From positions 310,001 through 374,000 of the forward strand of contig LATX02000197.1 in assembly GCA_001466705.2 (NCBI GenBank): a DNA stretch of 64,000 bases. The letters run 5' to 3'. Positions 22,374 to 35,002 of this stretch are shown here, piece after piece. A program made the translations under genes and the position numbers. Source of the stretch: Moniliophthora roreri (lineage: Eukaryota > Basidiomycota > Agaricomycetes > Agaricales > Marasmiaceae). Numbering within the stretch: position 1 is the stretch's first letter; each line of letters opens with the position of its first letter. The notes under the pieces are model-generated. The model was given only the letters and a program-made list of their open reading frames with translations, had not been told where the DNA came from and searched no databases.

Positions 22374-25265
22374 TTATCGACTATATCTAAACTTCAAATC
22401 CCCAATCTCCTGCTCAATATCCTTCAAGTTCATCTGTTTATCAATCATCGACGTCCGATCCGCAAGCAACTCGTTCCCTTGAAATGCTGCCCACCAAGAA
22501 TACAAGGTAAACCCACGTCTCGGAACATTCAGCGGAAGCGTCGGAACGAATAAGCCCGCGACTAGTCCCATTACCATGACGAAGAGGAGGAGAGGTACGG
22601 CTAGAGATATGTATAGGTTCACTGTTGATATGGCATGATCTTCGAAGGACCATGCGAGGGATTTGCCGGACCCTGCGAGGTAGGGTAAAAGGTTTGAGCA
22701 GTCGGCTTTGGCTTTGGCTTCAGCGAAGTATTGGGGAGAGAGTTCCGTGTATGCTTCAGGGCCGGAATTTCCTGTGTATGAGATGAGCTGAGTGAGTAAC
22801 AAAATCATCAGTGGGGCGCCAAATAGAGGATGCGAGCAAGGACTGACTGTGGGTGATGGAACGTATCTTCCGTCTCGACCATTATCCTGGAATATGAACA
22901 GTCAATTGACTAATCTGGAAGACACAAAGACAATAAAACTACCGACCTTGACAATCTGGTTATTCGAATTATCATGAAGAACTTCATAGGCGACAAAGAG
23001 ACCCGTCGAATTCAACTCTGACTTGACGCCCTTCAACGCATTTCCTTCCCTTGTCGTAGACCTGTCCGGTTGAATCGACTTTGCCTTGTCGATTATCATC
23101 AAAGACTCTGGGATCCCATTCGAGTTGTTATACAACCCAACGACATATGGTTCAAACAACTCTACACAGACAGCTGCATCGTACCCGATCGGTGCTGGAG
23201 AGCCCTGGGCTTTTGGGGGACAGTATGTTTGAAACCTCCCGTTTTGTGTGAAAGTGGTGTTTAGACGGACTAGCAGAAGCTCTACCTGAATCCACCCAGT
23301 ACCGTCGTCACCTACTCATACACTTAGTGAAGCGCCTTTGTTAGATTTATGGGCACGTACCCTGATACGACGGGAAACTTTTGAAGCTATGTCCTACCCC
23401 GTTATCTTCGAAGGCTGATGAAACTAACGAAACAGTAGGGTGGTCAGACTCGCTCTCAGGACGATAGAACTGACCTGCCCCAGTGCGTTGTAGCAGTGAG
23501 GTCGATCCCTCCTAGAGGAATGGTGTCGTTGGGCTCGAAAACGGCGCTTTCATTGAAAGGGCGATTGAAAATCTCGGGTAAGCTTTGATTGAAGGACGCA
23601 AACAGCGAACGAATATCATCCCGAGACGTGAACACATAGGTATAACCCAATTCGGACCTTGGGATACTGCCATAATCTTCGTGAGAGGCCAATGAATACC
23701 TAGTGTACAACCACTTACATATTGATGTGGCCGTTCGTCAGCTTCTGGCAATGCATGCGAATGCCCCATCTCGGAAAGCTACGAGTTGATGAGCATGCAA
23801 ACCGGTATTTGAGGAGAAGACTCACCGCAAGACATTTCCTGGAAGTGCTTCGGCAGTCTTGAGGTCATTGGCTTGGAATCTGTTTGGATTGGTGCCACGA
23901 GTTACATTATTCGCGAAAGTTCCAAAACCCGAGCCACCAGGAAGGAGCTGTGATCGGGTGACTTCCGCAAAGTACACGTCTTCACCAGATTTATCTTTCA
24001 AGACGACGTATGGAGGAAGCTCTGCTAGGGCAGCAAACGGTGAGATGGTCCAACTAAGATTGAAAGACTGATATGAAATTATGAAGCGAAGCAGGGCGAT
24101 GCAGAGTGTGACATACTTTGAATGCTCTATTCAGTTTTGTAGCCTCTTCAATGTCAGCAGGAGATAAGTCCCCATATATCGCGACCTCCTTATAAGTTTC
24201 CAGGTTGTGCTAGTTGCAGAAATATCACTTGATATGTGTGCCTGATGTACGTTAGATGGGTTCTGACCTTGATGACTGTTTTGATATCCACAACACGACC
24301 AAGAAGGAACGGAAGCAGGCCCGCAACCGTGCTTGTAACAAGGAAAAGTAGTATGAAAACAGTCCAAGGTCGTTTGCTAAACGATTATCAACTCAGTTCA
24401 ATGCAATTCGGCAAGAACTCACTCATAGGCTCCGCGGGAACTCCTTGCAGTTCCAGTATATATGTATCTAGCCCATACTAAACGACACCCCGCCCACATA
24501 CTTGTAGGATCTTCCGTAGTCGAGGCTAGATCTTTGAGTCTTATTCCGGGTGCGTCGATGGGTACGTTAGACTGATGGATGAGCGTAGCCCAAGCTGAAA
24601 AGGAGAAGCTCTGGTGAGAAGCATAGGATGTATTAAAACCAACACCCACTTGCAGCTTCCAGGAATGGCTTTCCCAGTTCTACAAGACTAAAACCCAACC
24701 AGAAGCCTAGCAGTCCGCATCCTGAGCCCACAATTGCTCTACTCCAAAAGAGGGTCTTATCTTGCGCAAGATACTGGATGACGACGAGGATAGGGAATGA
24801 AATGACGCAGAGAAAGATGTGAAAGAGTATTTTCTTCCATTCTGGCGCTTCAAAACCCGGAATTCCTGCAATTATCCAGCTTCTCCTGACTGGAACGGCA
24901 TCGCAATGACCTTTCTGAAAAACGGGAGGAGTAGATGTTTGCACGAAGGTATCGTCGGACGCGCCGCTCAGCGGGATAGAGTCGCTGTACTGATGCGAGT
25001 GGGACCTGTCGCGGAGCGTGGAAAGTGATGGCGGCCTTTTCCCCTTACGGAATGAGCGTGACGCTAATGGACTAGGTGAGCTTGCCTCGTATGTGTATCT
25101 GTCCTGCCTGGAGCGATTGGATAGCAATGGAATATCGTAGGAATCTTCAAGACTTGGGGTGAAGGGTGCATCGGTGTTTGAATAGTATGTGTCGAAATGG
25201 CCACTGTGCTCTGCCAACGATTTATGAGAATCCTCGTGGAGAACGTTGCGGCCAGGTCTTCTCAT
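22374..25265 (-). CDS. Large multi-pass membrane protein, uncharacterised
   Basis: Starts MRRPGRNVLHEDSH (ATG at 25265). A Ser/Arg-rich cytoplasmic region of about 135 residues precedes two closely spaced helices (ILFHIFLCVISFPILVVIQY and GSGCGLLGFWLGFSLVELG). Then come the conserved DLASTTEDPTSMWAGCRLVW, a third helix near 24340 (TVFILLFLVTSTVAGLLPF), and a long extracytoplasmic domain with N-glycosylation sequons (NLS, NVT, NQS, NES, NNS, NST) and segments such as PFAALAELPPYVVL and FEPNDTIPLGGIDLTATTHW. A last helix is VPLLLFVMVMGLVAGLFVP, with the tail ending EIGDLKFRYSR. Many short introns. I do not recognise a named family. The topology suggests a cell-surface or wall-related protein. 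A partial copy lies at 20885-21750. Confidence 0.65.
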
Positions 25266-25604
25266 GAAGGTCAAGAGTCAAAAGGGGGAATAACTGTGTA
25301 AGGAGGGCAAAAAAGAGAGAGTACTTATAAGACATATCTAAGTTGGAGCCAGTTGGCGATGTTTCGCTCCGCCGTACATTTGGTATAGCGCGGTTGTGAA
25401 CTGTCAACGAACTGAATAGCTGCACCACGAGGAAAGAAAAAAAAAAGTCCGTTCCATAACATTAAGCAAAGGTGCCTTCAGTAAATACAGTGTCCCTTCC
25501 ATCACGATCAAGGTCAATGGATATCTGCAAAGAAAACAAAGCGTATAGCTGTACACTAACGAGGAGGCATCTGTCGGCACCGTATGACATCATCTACTGG
25601 AGCT
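25266..25604. other. Spacer / promoter of the large membrane-protein gene
   Basis: 340 bp between the membrane-protein ATG and the stop of the Munc13-like gene. Nothing coding recognised. Confidence 0.4.
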
Positions 25605-28600
25605 TTACGATGGGAGTGGTGGCAACGGAGGTTGACCGTTTTTGTCTCCTGCTGGACGCTTTCGCTCCGCTTGACGTTCCCTTTCCCGTTGCATTTCTTT
25701 CATTATCTGCATTTGCTGTGCAATAAACTCCGATGTTCCCGGTCTAGATGCTGACGATGAGTATTTTTCGCTGGGCCTCAACAACGATGACATACCGCAT
25801 TCGGAGAATTTGCATAATGGTCTGACCATTCGTAACTTCCTTCTCTTGCTGTTTCTCCTTCTTCCGCTTCTTGATGGTGCCCAGATTCCGTTGCTGATAC
25901 ACACTCTTCGCTCGAGACACTATGGACGGTGAGGACCGGAGGCTTTGTTGCATCATACGGACACACTCCTCCATCAGGGCATCCCTGACAAACAAATGAG
26001 TCGTAATGGCAAGTAGTGCGTCGGAACCACTCACGTTGTCCAGTCATAATACAGCCGTATCGACACGACGTCACGGTACTTCTGGTTTTGAAGGAGCTCT
26101 AGAGGGACTGGACCTTCTCCACCAGCATAGAAGTAATCTCGCAGGAACTAAGAGAAAGTTATCATTGAGAATGTGACAGGAAAACACTGTTCCGTACCTT
26201 CAACCACTTGAACACAATATCAACCTCCTTATCGGTTAGTGACTTCATATCGCTCGAGGCCTCTGACAGCGGAGGAACCAATAGCCCTTCGATGACTATC
26301 AGAATCTCCTTCCATACCCGTGTCATCACTTTCTCCTTCGCGGTATCGCTCAGGTAGGTGTTGAGTGTCTGAAGGTTAGCGTCAAAGTAGTCGAACAAAG
26401 GTACAATTGCTTGCTCAATTTCCACGTCCGTAAGATCTTCAGGTCGGACCCGAGGCTTCTCCGATTGCGGCAGAGGAATCTGGACCTCATTGGAGGTTCC
26501 TCCAATCGCCGAACGATAGAGAGCAGTGACATTTCCAATGGCCTTGTTGTAATCCAAGCCCATACTATTGGCTTTGAGGAGGGTCTTCACCACTGTTCGA
26601 GAGAGACATTGACGAATGAAAGGTGACATCTAGTACCCTGCTGAGTTCAAGGCTTTATACAATAGACGAATCGAAGTCTCACCTTGTCGATGAAAATTCG
26701 TAACATATCCGCTTCAGCTCTCTTCAAGAACCGGAAAGCACGACCAAAGTAGAACTGAATGTCGTCCTTCTCTCCCTCCATGCTCACCCTCACCAAGACT
26801 CGTCCCTGCGTGTCGAGATCCATCCAAAGGTCGTGTGTAATAAGATCTCCAAATCTCCGTGGATCAAGACAGAGATAAGCACGCCCAACAGTATCGTGCT
26901 TCCCTACAAGTGCACGATCGCGTATACTGACCATCAGCCATAACGCCTTCTCCACAGATATGTCGAATGTCTCCTCCCCTACAAGAGCTATCAGCTGCAG
27001 TTGAACGGAATTCTAAGGTTGACTTACACCGCGGCTCAGATGACTCGTATATTGTTCGTGTTTTGGCGACTCGGTTACCATTCTCATCACTGAGAGTGAT
27101 GAAAGTGTCCAGCTTATTCGATGAACTACTATCCTGAGCTGCCAAACCCTCGGCACGAACAACCTTGACACTGAATAAGAAACGCTCTCGTTCAACCTTC
27201 TCGGGTACAGGCGGAGCGTGCTGCGAGAGAACATCGGCTATCTTGTCGGCCTCTATTTGGTTATACATGTTGTCGAGTAATTTGCGTGCACCTTCGACGT
27301 TGTTGAGCTTGACACAGGTTTCGGGTTGGAAGTTGAAAGGCTCGACTTTCTTCTCGCCTTGGATGGCAAGCTGACGTGCTTTCTCAAGCCAAGCTGAGGA
27401 CTTCTGTGGTTGTAGGTAGTCGTTGGGTCTGGGGAACATTTCTGACAGGAACATGGTTTCGATGCTCCGACAATATTGCTCTACAGCCTTAGAGATAGTC
27501 TAAGCGAGACGAGTCAGCCAAATATAATTGAACTACAGGACTGTAATCACACCTTAGAGAGAGCTGTGAAGAAACGTGCATTCTGATACTCGTCGTCCCA
27601 TTCAAGATCTTGCAGGAAGGTGATTGGGCTACGAAGGGAATCGAACAGATCGACGATAGATGAACTGTGGCCCTCGGCATCTTCGGCTTGGAACTGAGAG
27701 GTTGATCAGCACGGCTTGAGCGCGTTGAAGACAGAAGAATCACCTTGTCAGCAGCAATAGCCTGTAACCGATCTTTTAAATATGCAAGTATGAAGCCGTG
27801 AACGAACTACACTCACAGCTTGTACCCAATTCTCCGTCCTATTCTCGGTGTTGATTAGCCATTGCCGGACGTATGGTTCAAAGAAGGCGCCAATATCGAA
27901 GTCGATTTGCCCGCTGCATGAAGAGGTTAGTATTCCATGGTGAAGACACGATTGGTGGAACATACTCCGGACAGAACGCCGAGAACATTCCCATCAACAT
28001 CTTGGTTCTCCGATATAGAGCAAAAATATCCTGTATAGGTACGTCTGGAGTAGGTCCATTCATAGAGGACTCGAATAATCGCTTCTGAGAGTTCTTCACG
28101 TCCTGAATGAAATTCGGGATCTGGATTTCCACCATCAACGACACAACGTCAAGCTCCCTGCGATGGAATTTAGAGGTCGGTACTCTCACAGCGGTATAAA
28201 CACCCACCCTAATATAGGTCCCGGGAACCTCTTATCCAATAACTTTGCCCACTTCTCAATCTCGTCTGTCATAAAGAGCAAAGGTAACGCTCGGTTAACT
28301 CCAGGTGCAGATTGTAACTCCTGGATCTTGTTCTCATAGACATGGGCCGCGACCTGTCGTATCCTGTCTCTGACATCAGCCATCCGAGCGTTGATATCCG
28401 AATCAAATCGCTCTAAAAGTCCACTATCCCGTACGTGCTCCAGAACCTGGAGATAAAGTTCTATATCGGAGGGTTTCAAGCCGGGTAGTGCGTCCATTGC
28501 ATGGTAAAGGGAGGAGAGGAATATGTTGAAGAGATTGCCATAGACGCTAGAAAGATATTCGAGCTATCAAAGAAGGGTTTAATATGTATTCGCGACCAAA

Positions 28601-30367
28601 AGGGAAGAATAGAACACACATCAGAGACAGGCCACTTGTCCAACTCGAAATCGTGCAGGGCTCGACCGACATTCTGTAACGCTTCTGGAATACATTCCGG
28701 CGGTACATCATTGCGCTCATAGAACTGTCTGACGAGATCCAGGAAACACGTTACTCGGTACGGATGTCCTATTCGCCACCGCAAGGCACACTCATTGATG
28801 AGGTCTATGTGGGCCGGAGATAGTATCCCTAGAGACACTTCATCATTGTCGTCAACTTCCGGGCTAAGCATCGCTTCGAGGTCGGCTATTAAACAAAGCT
28901 CCAAGAGTCGCTTGTAGAACTTCTTGGGATTGGGTGGTATGTAGGTGAAATTATGGCCAACTTGTATGTCGTCGTCACCATCATCACCGGGAGCGGGATC
29001 ATCGTAATCGTTAGTTGCGTAAAGAGAGCGTCGGCTCCCAATTGAAGGATTTCTTCCCGTGGGGCTTCCAGAATCATGGCCGGAGGGTGAATATAGTGAA
29101 CCTGGTCGACCGCCAGAAGTGTTTTGGAATGACGGTAACACGTCGGAAGGTGCAGACTTGGCCAGCTCTGGGTTGAACTGCACCATTGCAAGCATCATTT
29201 GCTGCAGGTGCGTTATTTCGAGTGTTTTCCAATGTTGCCAAGCTGCCTCGTTATCAAAATCTTCTCGTCGACCAGGGAAAGGTGCTCCAGCATTAATATT
29301 TTTCAGGCAGGTCTTGAGGTCAGTCATGGCCGCCTATTTAAATTGTGAACTCAAAGATGAACAGATATGAGCCTAAACGGCGTACCTTCTCTGAACACGT
29401 GTGCCGTAGTGCATCCACCTCCTTTTGTATCGCAGATTCCGAAACTTTGAAGAGGTTTGCAACTGTCTTCACCAATTCCATATCGGATACACTGCCGCTG
29501 ATGGACAGCGAGGTATGAGATGGTTCCCTGTCTCTTGATGTTGACGCGGTGTCGTAACCAGAATCGCTGACTGCGGGTGCAAGCTTTGCAGTGTACACAT
29601 CCAGTCTGGAGAGTAATTCTGGCGATACGTGGTTGAGATTCCGCAAGCACTCTCGCAACAGCTTGACGAATATCGCAATGTGATTATTCAGTTCGATCTT
29701 CCATCCATCTCCTGCCAACGTAGACTCTTTCTTCAACACGACGGTAGCCTGGGCAGCGAATAACATGATGAGCTCTTCGATCTTCCTGTTTTCCTTCATT
29801 TGCCGCTTGAAACTGTCCACCATGAATTGTCCGTAGAACTTGGCCATGGTTCTCCGGACCAGCTGATCAGAGTAGCTATCCGTAACATGAAGTCTTGTTA
29901 GATTAGAACGAATCATAAAAACGTACGACATACCTTGCATCCTTCCCCATTGCGATATCCTGCAACTTTTGCTCCAACACCCTCATTAACTTTTCTGGAA
30001 ATTTGACACTCTTGGACCCATCTCGAAAGTTGAGTATGTCTGTGATTGAAAAGTTGGACAATGCCGACAGCCTAGAAGAGTGCTCTCGCTCTCGTTCTCT
30101 TGCTTCAGACGATCTTGGATTTGTTTCGGTGGTTTTAGGGAGCATAAGATAGCTCAATAGACTGCGGATTGCCTTGTTACCACAGAATTCTGTGACCACA
30201 AGAATCTTGGGCTTACGCTACTCGGAGGACATGACTGAAAGGACAGAAATTAGATGGATCACAGAACATTGTACTCATCTTGCGTACCTGAATAACTCTT
30301 CGTCTGTGACGCGATACTTGGACAGCCGTTTCTCATGAGCGAAACTATCATAGCTTCGCCTTGACAT
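25605..30367 (-). CDS. Munc13-like protein with MHD and C2 domains (DUF810 type)
   Basis: A large protein, well over 1,000 residues, starting MSRRSYDSFAHEKRLSKYRV (ATG at 30367). An N-terminal helical region and an acidic, Ser-rich linker (PAPGDDGDDD near 28980) are followed by long helices typical of the Munc13 homology domains, for example DLIADLEAML-type segments, CFLDLVRQFYE, and DIGAFFEPYVRQWL at about 27860. A C2 domain begins FLFSVKVVRAEGLAAQD (about 27160) with KLDTFITLSDENGN. More MHD helices follow, and a basic coiled-coil tail (MQIMKEMQRERERQAERK) ends PPLPPLPS with TAA at 25607-25605. Family members act in vesicle priming and fusion or membrane trafficking; fission yeast Git1 is a known fungal relative. 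Many short introns, no breaks seen. Confidence 0.83.
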
Positions 30368-30749
30368 GGATTAATAGCAGATCAGGGGTGAAGAAAAGGG
30401 AAGAGGAAACAAGGGGCCGAAAAGAGCAAGAGACACCGTCTACGGTGTGAAAAGTAGTTGATGGATAGAGTAAGTCCCTTTCAATTTACGGGCGGCGGCG
30501 ATCAGGCCACCGACCACGATAAGTAATCAAACACACGCAAACTACAGGTTTTCACAAAAATGTCAAGCCGGTATGTTGTCATATTATCGCTACAATATTT
30601 ATGGAATGGTGCAACAAGTGGTGTAAGGCTGAGATTCCATGGGAACAGATGTATGGGAGGATTAGTACTACAATAGGGTATACATACATAAGCGTCATTT
30701 CGTGATGAGAACCAGTCCTTTCAGTCAAGATGGGTTGTCTCATAAGAAG
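30368..30749. other. Spacer / promoter of the Munc13-like gene
   Basis: 382 bp between the stop of the next minus-strand gene and this start. No gene recognised. Confidence 0.4.
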
Positions 30750-31786
30750 CTAATCACCGTTGGGCTTTGGAGCGTAGCGAGGAAGAGACTCGATGGGCTT
30801 TGAGATAAAGTAACCTGAAGGAAGTAGATCAGATGGGCCAGCTCTTGGAAGCAGTGCTGCGCGGCCGAGCTTACCTTTCATGGCCGCAGCCTTTTCACCC
30901 TGCCGTCCGAAGCCGTAACCAGCCTTGCTGGACGTGTTCGAATCCGAAGACGTGAATTTGCGGTCTTTTTCGTCGCCACCAAACACGTTGGAAACGAATG
31001 AAGGTGGACCCGCATTCATGACTGGCCGCACGTCGATGGGACCAACATGCGTAGGTAGAGCACTCTTAGCATGGTCATGCCAGGAAGTGACAGACCGTTT
31101 GCTTTTAGCGCCCTGACGGAAGATGAGACCGAGAAGAACATTAAGGCAACCAACGGAGAACAGGAAGAAGGCAGCTACTAGAGTGAATGTATCGACTCGG
31201 TGCGAAAGGATGGCAGCACCGATGCTAGTAGGAAAAAGTGGTGAGTTCAATATCTGAACGAACCACAGATTACTTACAGGCCTTGAATGAGTCCCAGTGC
31301 ACCCAGCCCGAAATCTTTTCCTAGCACAGGGAAATATCTATCGAAGAATGCGGAAGGCCAACCGAGCTCAGACAGAATGAGTACGACTGTTTGGCCGATG
31401 ATCAACAGTCGATTGAGGACGGCCCAAAATATGCCAGCGGGTTGATTGGGAACAGTGCTTCCCCTAAGAAACTTGATTAGTCACACAGTAAGAAAGCACA
31501 AACGATGAACGCACTCAATGTAGTCTCCATTGAGCATATTGGTTACAGTAGCGTTGGTGGCAGAAGTACCGTCTTTTACCTGCTGACCCGCGGCGAGGAA
31601 ACGATTGACGGCTTGGATATCATGGGCGAGGGTGACGATGTTACTAGCGAAGACGAGTATCAGGGCGATGATGCTCAAAGCCCGAACGACATTGAGGCCG
31701 ATGAAGACGTCTGTAGCGTCTAGTGAGAACTCAATTCTTTGAAACAAACTGAATGAATACTTACAAGCACGAGGGGGAAGAACCAT
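30750..31786 (-). CDS. Small multi-pass membrane protein (DUF7598-like)
   Basis: The start MVLPPRA is joined by an intron to ATDVFIGLNVVRALS. Four hydrophobic segments can be seen: ALSIIALILVFASNIVTLA, PAGIFWAVLNRLLIIGQTVV, GLGALGLIQGLIGAAILS, and FTLVAAFFLFSVGCLNVLLG. The first luminal loop has sequons (NAT, NGD nearby). The cytoplasmic tail of about 110 residues is Ser/Gly-rich with GYGFGRQGEKAAAMKGKLG and ends SLPRYAPKPNGD. The architecture (four TM helices and a basic Gly-rich tail) is that of a conserved but uncharacterised basidiomycete family. The DUF number is from memory and should be treated as tentative. Role unknown. Confidence 0.68.
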
Positions 31787-32504
31787 GATCTATACTTTGT
31801 CAAAGACTTTGGAGAGAGACTTGTCGGTTGAGTTCTCCTGTTTCAAAGGACAGCAGCCAGCCGTGTCCAGATGCACCAGCACCGGAAATAGAATAGGAAA
31901 GAACGTGAAGCGTAAAGGAAACGTGAACGAGTGTCGAATACTCGATTTAGATCCTTGCAGAGCCGATAGATGAGGGGATGAACAAAGTCCTTTGTTCTAG
32001 CTGCTTGCATACTTAAGTACTCGTGCTGTGGACGTAAGCCTTTTGTGCTCATTGTGCTCATTGTGGTCTTTAACAAAGAGAAAAACACAAAGGCAAATGC
32101 TGCAATCAACCGCGATTGTGTATCAATTTGGGTAAATGTTCTCACGGTGACGTTGTGTTGGCGCTTTGTGGGCGCTTCCCTCTTGACCTTCGTTCATAGT
32201 TTATGAGCTATTCGGCTTCCTGTGTACTTTCAGAGTTTCTCTGTTCATTCTGCCTCGAGATTTGGAAAAAGCCTCGCGTTCCAAGAACAGTAGGCATGAC
32301 AGTCACCCGCTTAATTAAGCGACGAAAAACTCTCCCACCCGTATCTTGCTACCATGCCGACGGACGCGAGGTTGGAACGTGAACGCGTGAACCTCTATAT
32401 AGATAGACTACTAGTTCGTCAACCGTCGCTAGACTGTACGGACACATCTGTCCTCCCTATGGAGATATTCAACTAGGTCATAAAAATGCAAGCAGAATCC
32501 AAGT
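31787..32504. other. Intergenic region with a 14-bp perfect palindrome
   Basis: 718 bp upstream of the small membrane protein and downstream of the ion transporter. It contains the perfect palindrome CGCTTAATTAAGCG at about 32308-32321. A 100-codon minus-strand frame here has no homology signal and is not called. Confidence 0.4.
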
Positions 32505-34349
32505 CTATCGATATAAAACTGCCATCTCGGCTGAAACAATTCCCAAACCAACCCCAGTCATAACAAAAATCGGTAACAAATTCCAGAAAGCGAATGTTCT
32601 CTGTTTAATCTTGATCCCTTTTTGCTCGAGAATCGTTTTCCAAAGGAGTCCAGCTAGACTGGCCGAAAAGGTGAAGCTGACTGCACCAATGTTACTTGCT
32701 ATCGCAAGTGCTATACCAGCTGCACGAGTCGTCTCCGATGATAACTGTGCCGCGCGGACAATTTTGGTGAGGAGAATGGTTGCACCGATATTAGTTCCTG
32801 CGATATTACACAGGACAACTCCGAGTACTCCGACAAGCCAGATACATGGATGTATCTCTCCTTTGGACGCAATGGCTAGCCATCTAGCAAATACATCTAT
32901 CCATCCTTGGTGGTCCAGCGCTTCAATCAATATGAACTGAGAGAAGGCAAAGGGGACGAGGCCGAAAGGAAGCCGGGGAAGAGCAATGAAGAAAGTCGGG
33001 AAGTGGGCCAATAATGACCGATGTATTGATTTGATGCGGCGCTGAAGATTGGGGAAAAGCACTGGATTAGATTGTTCTGATTTTTCCGGTATCGTGTCAA
33101 GCTTATCTGGGGTAACATCGGGAGATGTCGAGCCAGGTGAGGATGACGGTGATTCTTTGGGAGCGCCGCCCGTCAGGTTATCATTCAACGTGGGAGACGT
33201 CGAATTAAAGGTCTCTTTTCTCTCACCTTGTCCTGGAAGGGTCATGGCTCGCTTGAACTCGGAGAGCATGGGGTCATCCGATGAAGCTGCGTTAGAAGCG
33301 CCAGCCTCTGAACCGTCTTTCTCCTGTCCCTCCTCTGGTTGTTGTGCTCGAGGTATCCGCCCTGTTACGTATCGGAAGTGATCCCAACTAAGGTCCCATA
33401 TGAATTTGGCAACGGCAAAGGGCAGCGTGATCATCCAAACGTCCACGTTGAAGAAACTGACAACGATGATAACCACGAGACAGCTGCCGAGCAATATGCT
33501 TCCAACCCAAGCACCCACTGGATCTCGCAGAACACCTCTTGGATTCAGATAACCAGTTTTCTGCAGCTTGCGAGGGATATATTTGGCATCGCGAAATTGG
33601 AGAGCTAACGCGGTGAAGCATGTCACGATACATGCTAGGAAGGGGAGAATGGTATATGCAGTGAATGCCACGTTATTGATCAAGAAGCCCTCACATATGA
33701 CGACGTTTGTAGGGTTTCCGAGGAAGAGGACCATGCTAGCAGTGTTTGCCGCAGCAAATTCTGCCATAAGCCACGGAGTAGGTTCGAGGCTCGTGGCATT
33801 GGTGTAGTACACCAGGAAAACTGTGCCGGAGAGGATGACGGGGTCGTTACCAAGGACGACACTGAGGATCGTGAGCATGACATAGAAATAAAAGTATAAT
33901 TTCCAGCCATGTGAACCTCCTTTGTTGCTGACCCAAAACGCTGCAGCCTGAAGGATGCCTGTGATGTCGAGTGTGATCGCCATGTATGCGAGTGAAAAGA
34001 ACAGGATGAGAATGTTGTATGGCTTGACACCGTCTATAATGACGTGAGATGAAAGAACTATGTGGTAGTGATTTCAAACTCACCAGTCCCAACAATTCCA
34101 TCACGAATCTAAAATCTAAATCAACCTTAAATTCATCGTTTCGACGAAGACTCCCCATACCTGCGTCGGTCCCAAGCATTGTGCGGCCCATAACAAGGCA
34201 ATCGTTAGGATAGGAGCGGTCGTAAGGTTCAATGACACCCGTCTGCGTCCGATATAGGGTAGCCGAATAGGAAACGAGAATGGGTGTATCACCAGTATTA
34301 TGGAGATGATGAAGAACACCAGAGTGACGATTGAAAACCGGGAAATCAT
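32505..34349 (-). CDS. ArsB / citrate-transporter-like ion permease (IT superfamily)
   Basis: A plasma- or organelle-membrane permease. The start is chosen at MISRFSIVTLVFF (34349), which opens the first helix. After two introns the frame continues ILILFFSLAYMAITLDITG, and one long exon (33983-32505) carries the rest. Visible family features are NDPVILSGTVFLVYY, the re-entrant FLGNPTNVVIC (the N-P-T-N loop of ArsB/NhaD-type proteins), a second symmetrical loop AGTNIGATILLTKI, and about ten helices. A Ser/Glu-rich central cytoplasmic loop of roughly 120 residues (EEGQEKDGSEAG to DTIPEKSEQS) separates the two halves. It ends GIVSAEMAVLYR. The substrate may be arsenite, an organic anion or sodium; sequence alone does not decide. 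The frame is open upstream of this Met (see the next entry). Confidence 0.8.
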
Positions 34350-34864
34350 GAGGGTATCTGGGTATCGACGTGGATCGTAATTCCGTGCAGCGACTTTTAT
34401 GCAAACTTCAAGGTCCCGCAACTCCACAGCTTTTTGCAATGCCACGGAACCTTGTGGAGGTCAGGAGAATGAATGAATGCGGAAACTTTTCCAAGAAAAT
34501 TACCATCAGTCGATCCCAAGACCAATATGTCGAATTTGGACTCACCGAGCACGTTGATGCTTGGCCTACGTGAGCTATCGTTCTTTTTCTCCTTTTCCCC
34601 GTCGTCGTCGACGACTTGTGTGCAGAAGACGTGGATGAGAGTCCGCGGTAGAGTGCCCCAGCGAACACTGCCACCAATGGAGTTCTTTCGGATGACAGCG
34701 CCCATGAAGCGTGCATCAGTAGAAATCCTGTTAAGGATTTTCTTGCCTTGGTCCCCACCTGACATCCAGCGTCCATGTCCCTCTCGCTGCAGAGACGATA
34801 CGGGTTCAAGAAGAGTGGCCTCAAGTCGGAAAGTTACACGAGACCACCACCTTCGCATCGACAT
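34350..34864 (-). CDS. Putative upstream gene or 5' exons of the permease gene
   Basis: A well-formed exon begins ATG at 34864 (MSMRRWWSRVTFRLEATLLE) with C/G-biased third positions and continues GKKILNRISTDARFMGAVI to INVLG. It stops at a good donor (GTGAGT, about 34554). Splicing to the acceptor CACAAG near 34460 gives SVALQKAVELRDLEVCIKV, then NYDPRRYPDTL, which runs in frame straight into the permease Met at 34349. The basic, Arg/Trp-rich N-terminus looks like a mitochondrial presequence. I do not recognise the family. Either this is a separate small mitochondrial-type gene with unseen 3' splicing, or it is an N-terminal extension of the permease. Confidence 0.4.
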
Positions 34865-35002
34865 TCCGGTCCCAGTGCGCCCTGGTGGGTTCCTGTATTT
34901 TTTTCCCTGCTCAGCCCGCTCACCTTTTTTCTTTTTTATTGCCGGGATCTTAGGCCATGGATTAATTTACACGATGGTTCGTTGACTGTTACACGATGTT
35001 GC

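Noticed and set aside
31843..32145. 100-codon minus-strand frame in the promoter region of the small membrane protein
   Set aside because: Overlaps presumed promoter/leader, low-complexity start (MSTMSTK), no homology signal.
33847..34404. 185-codon minus-strand frame overlapping the permease gene
   Set aside because: Alternate-frame shadow of the ArsB-type permease exons.
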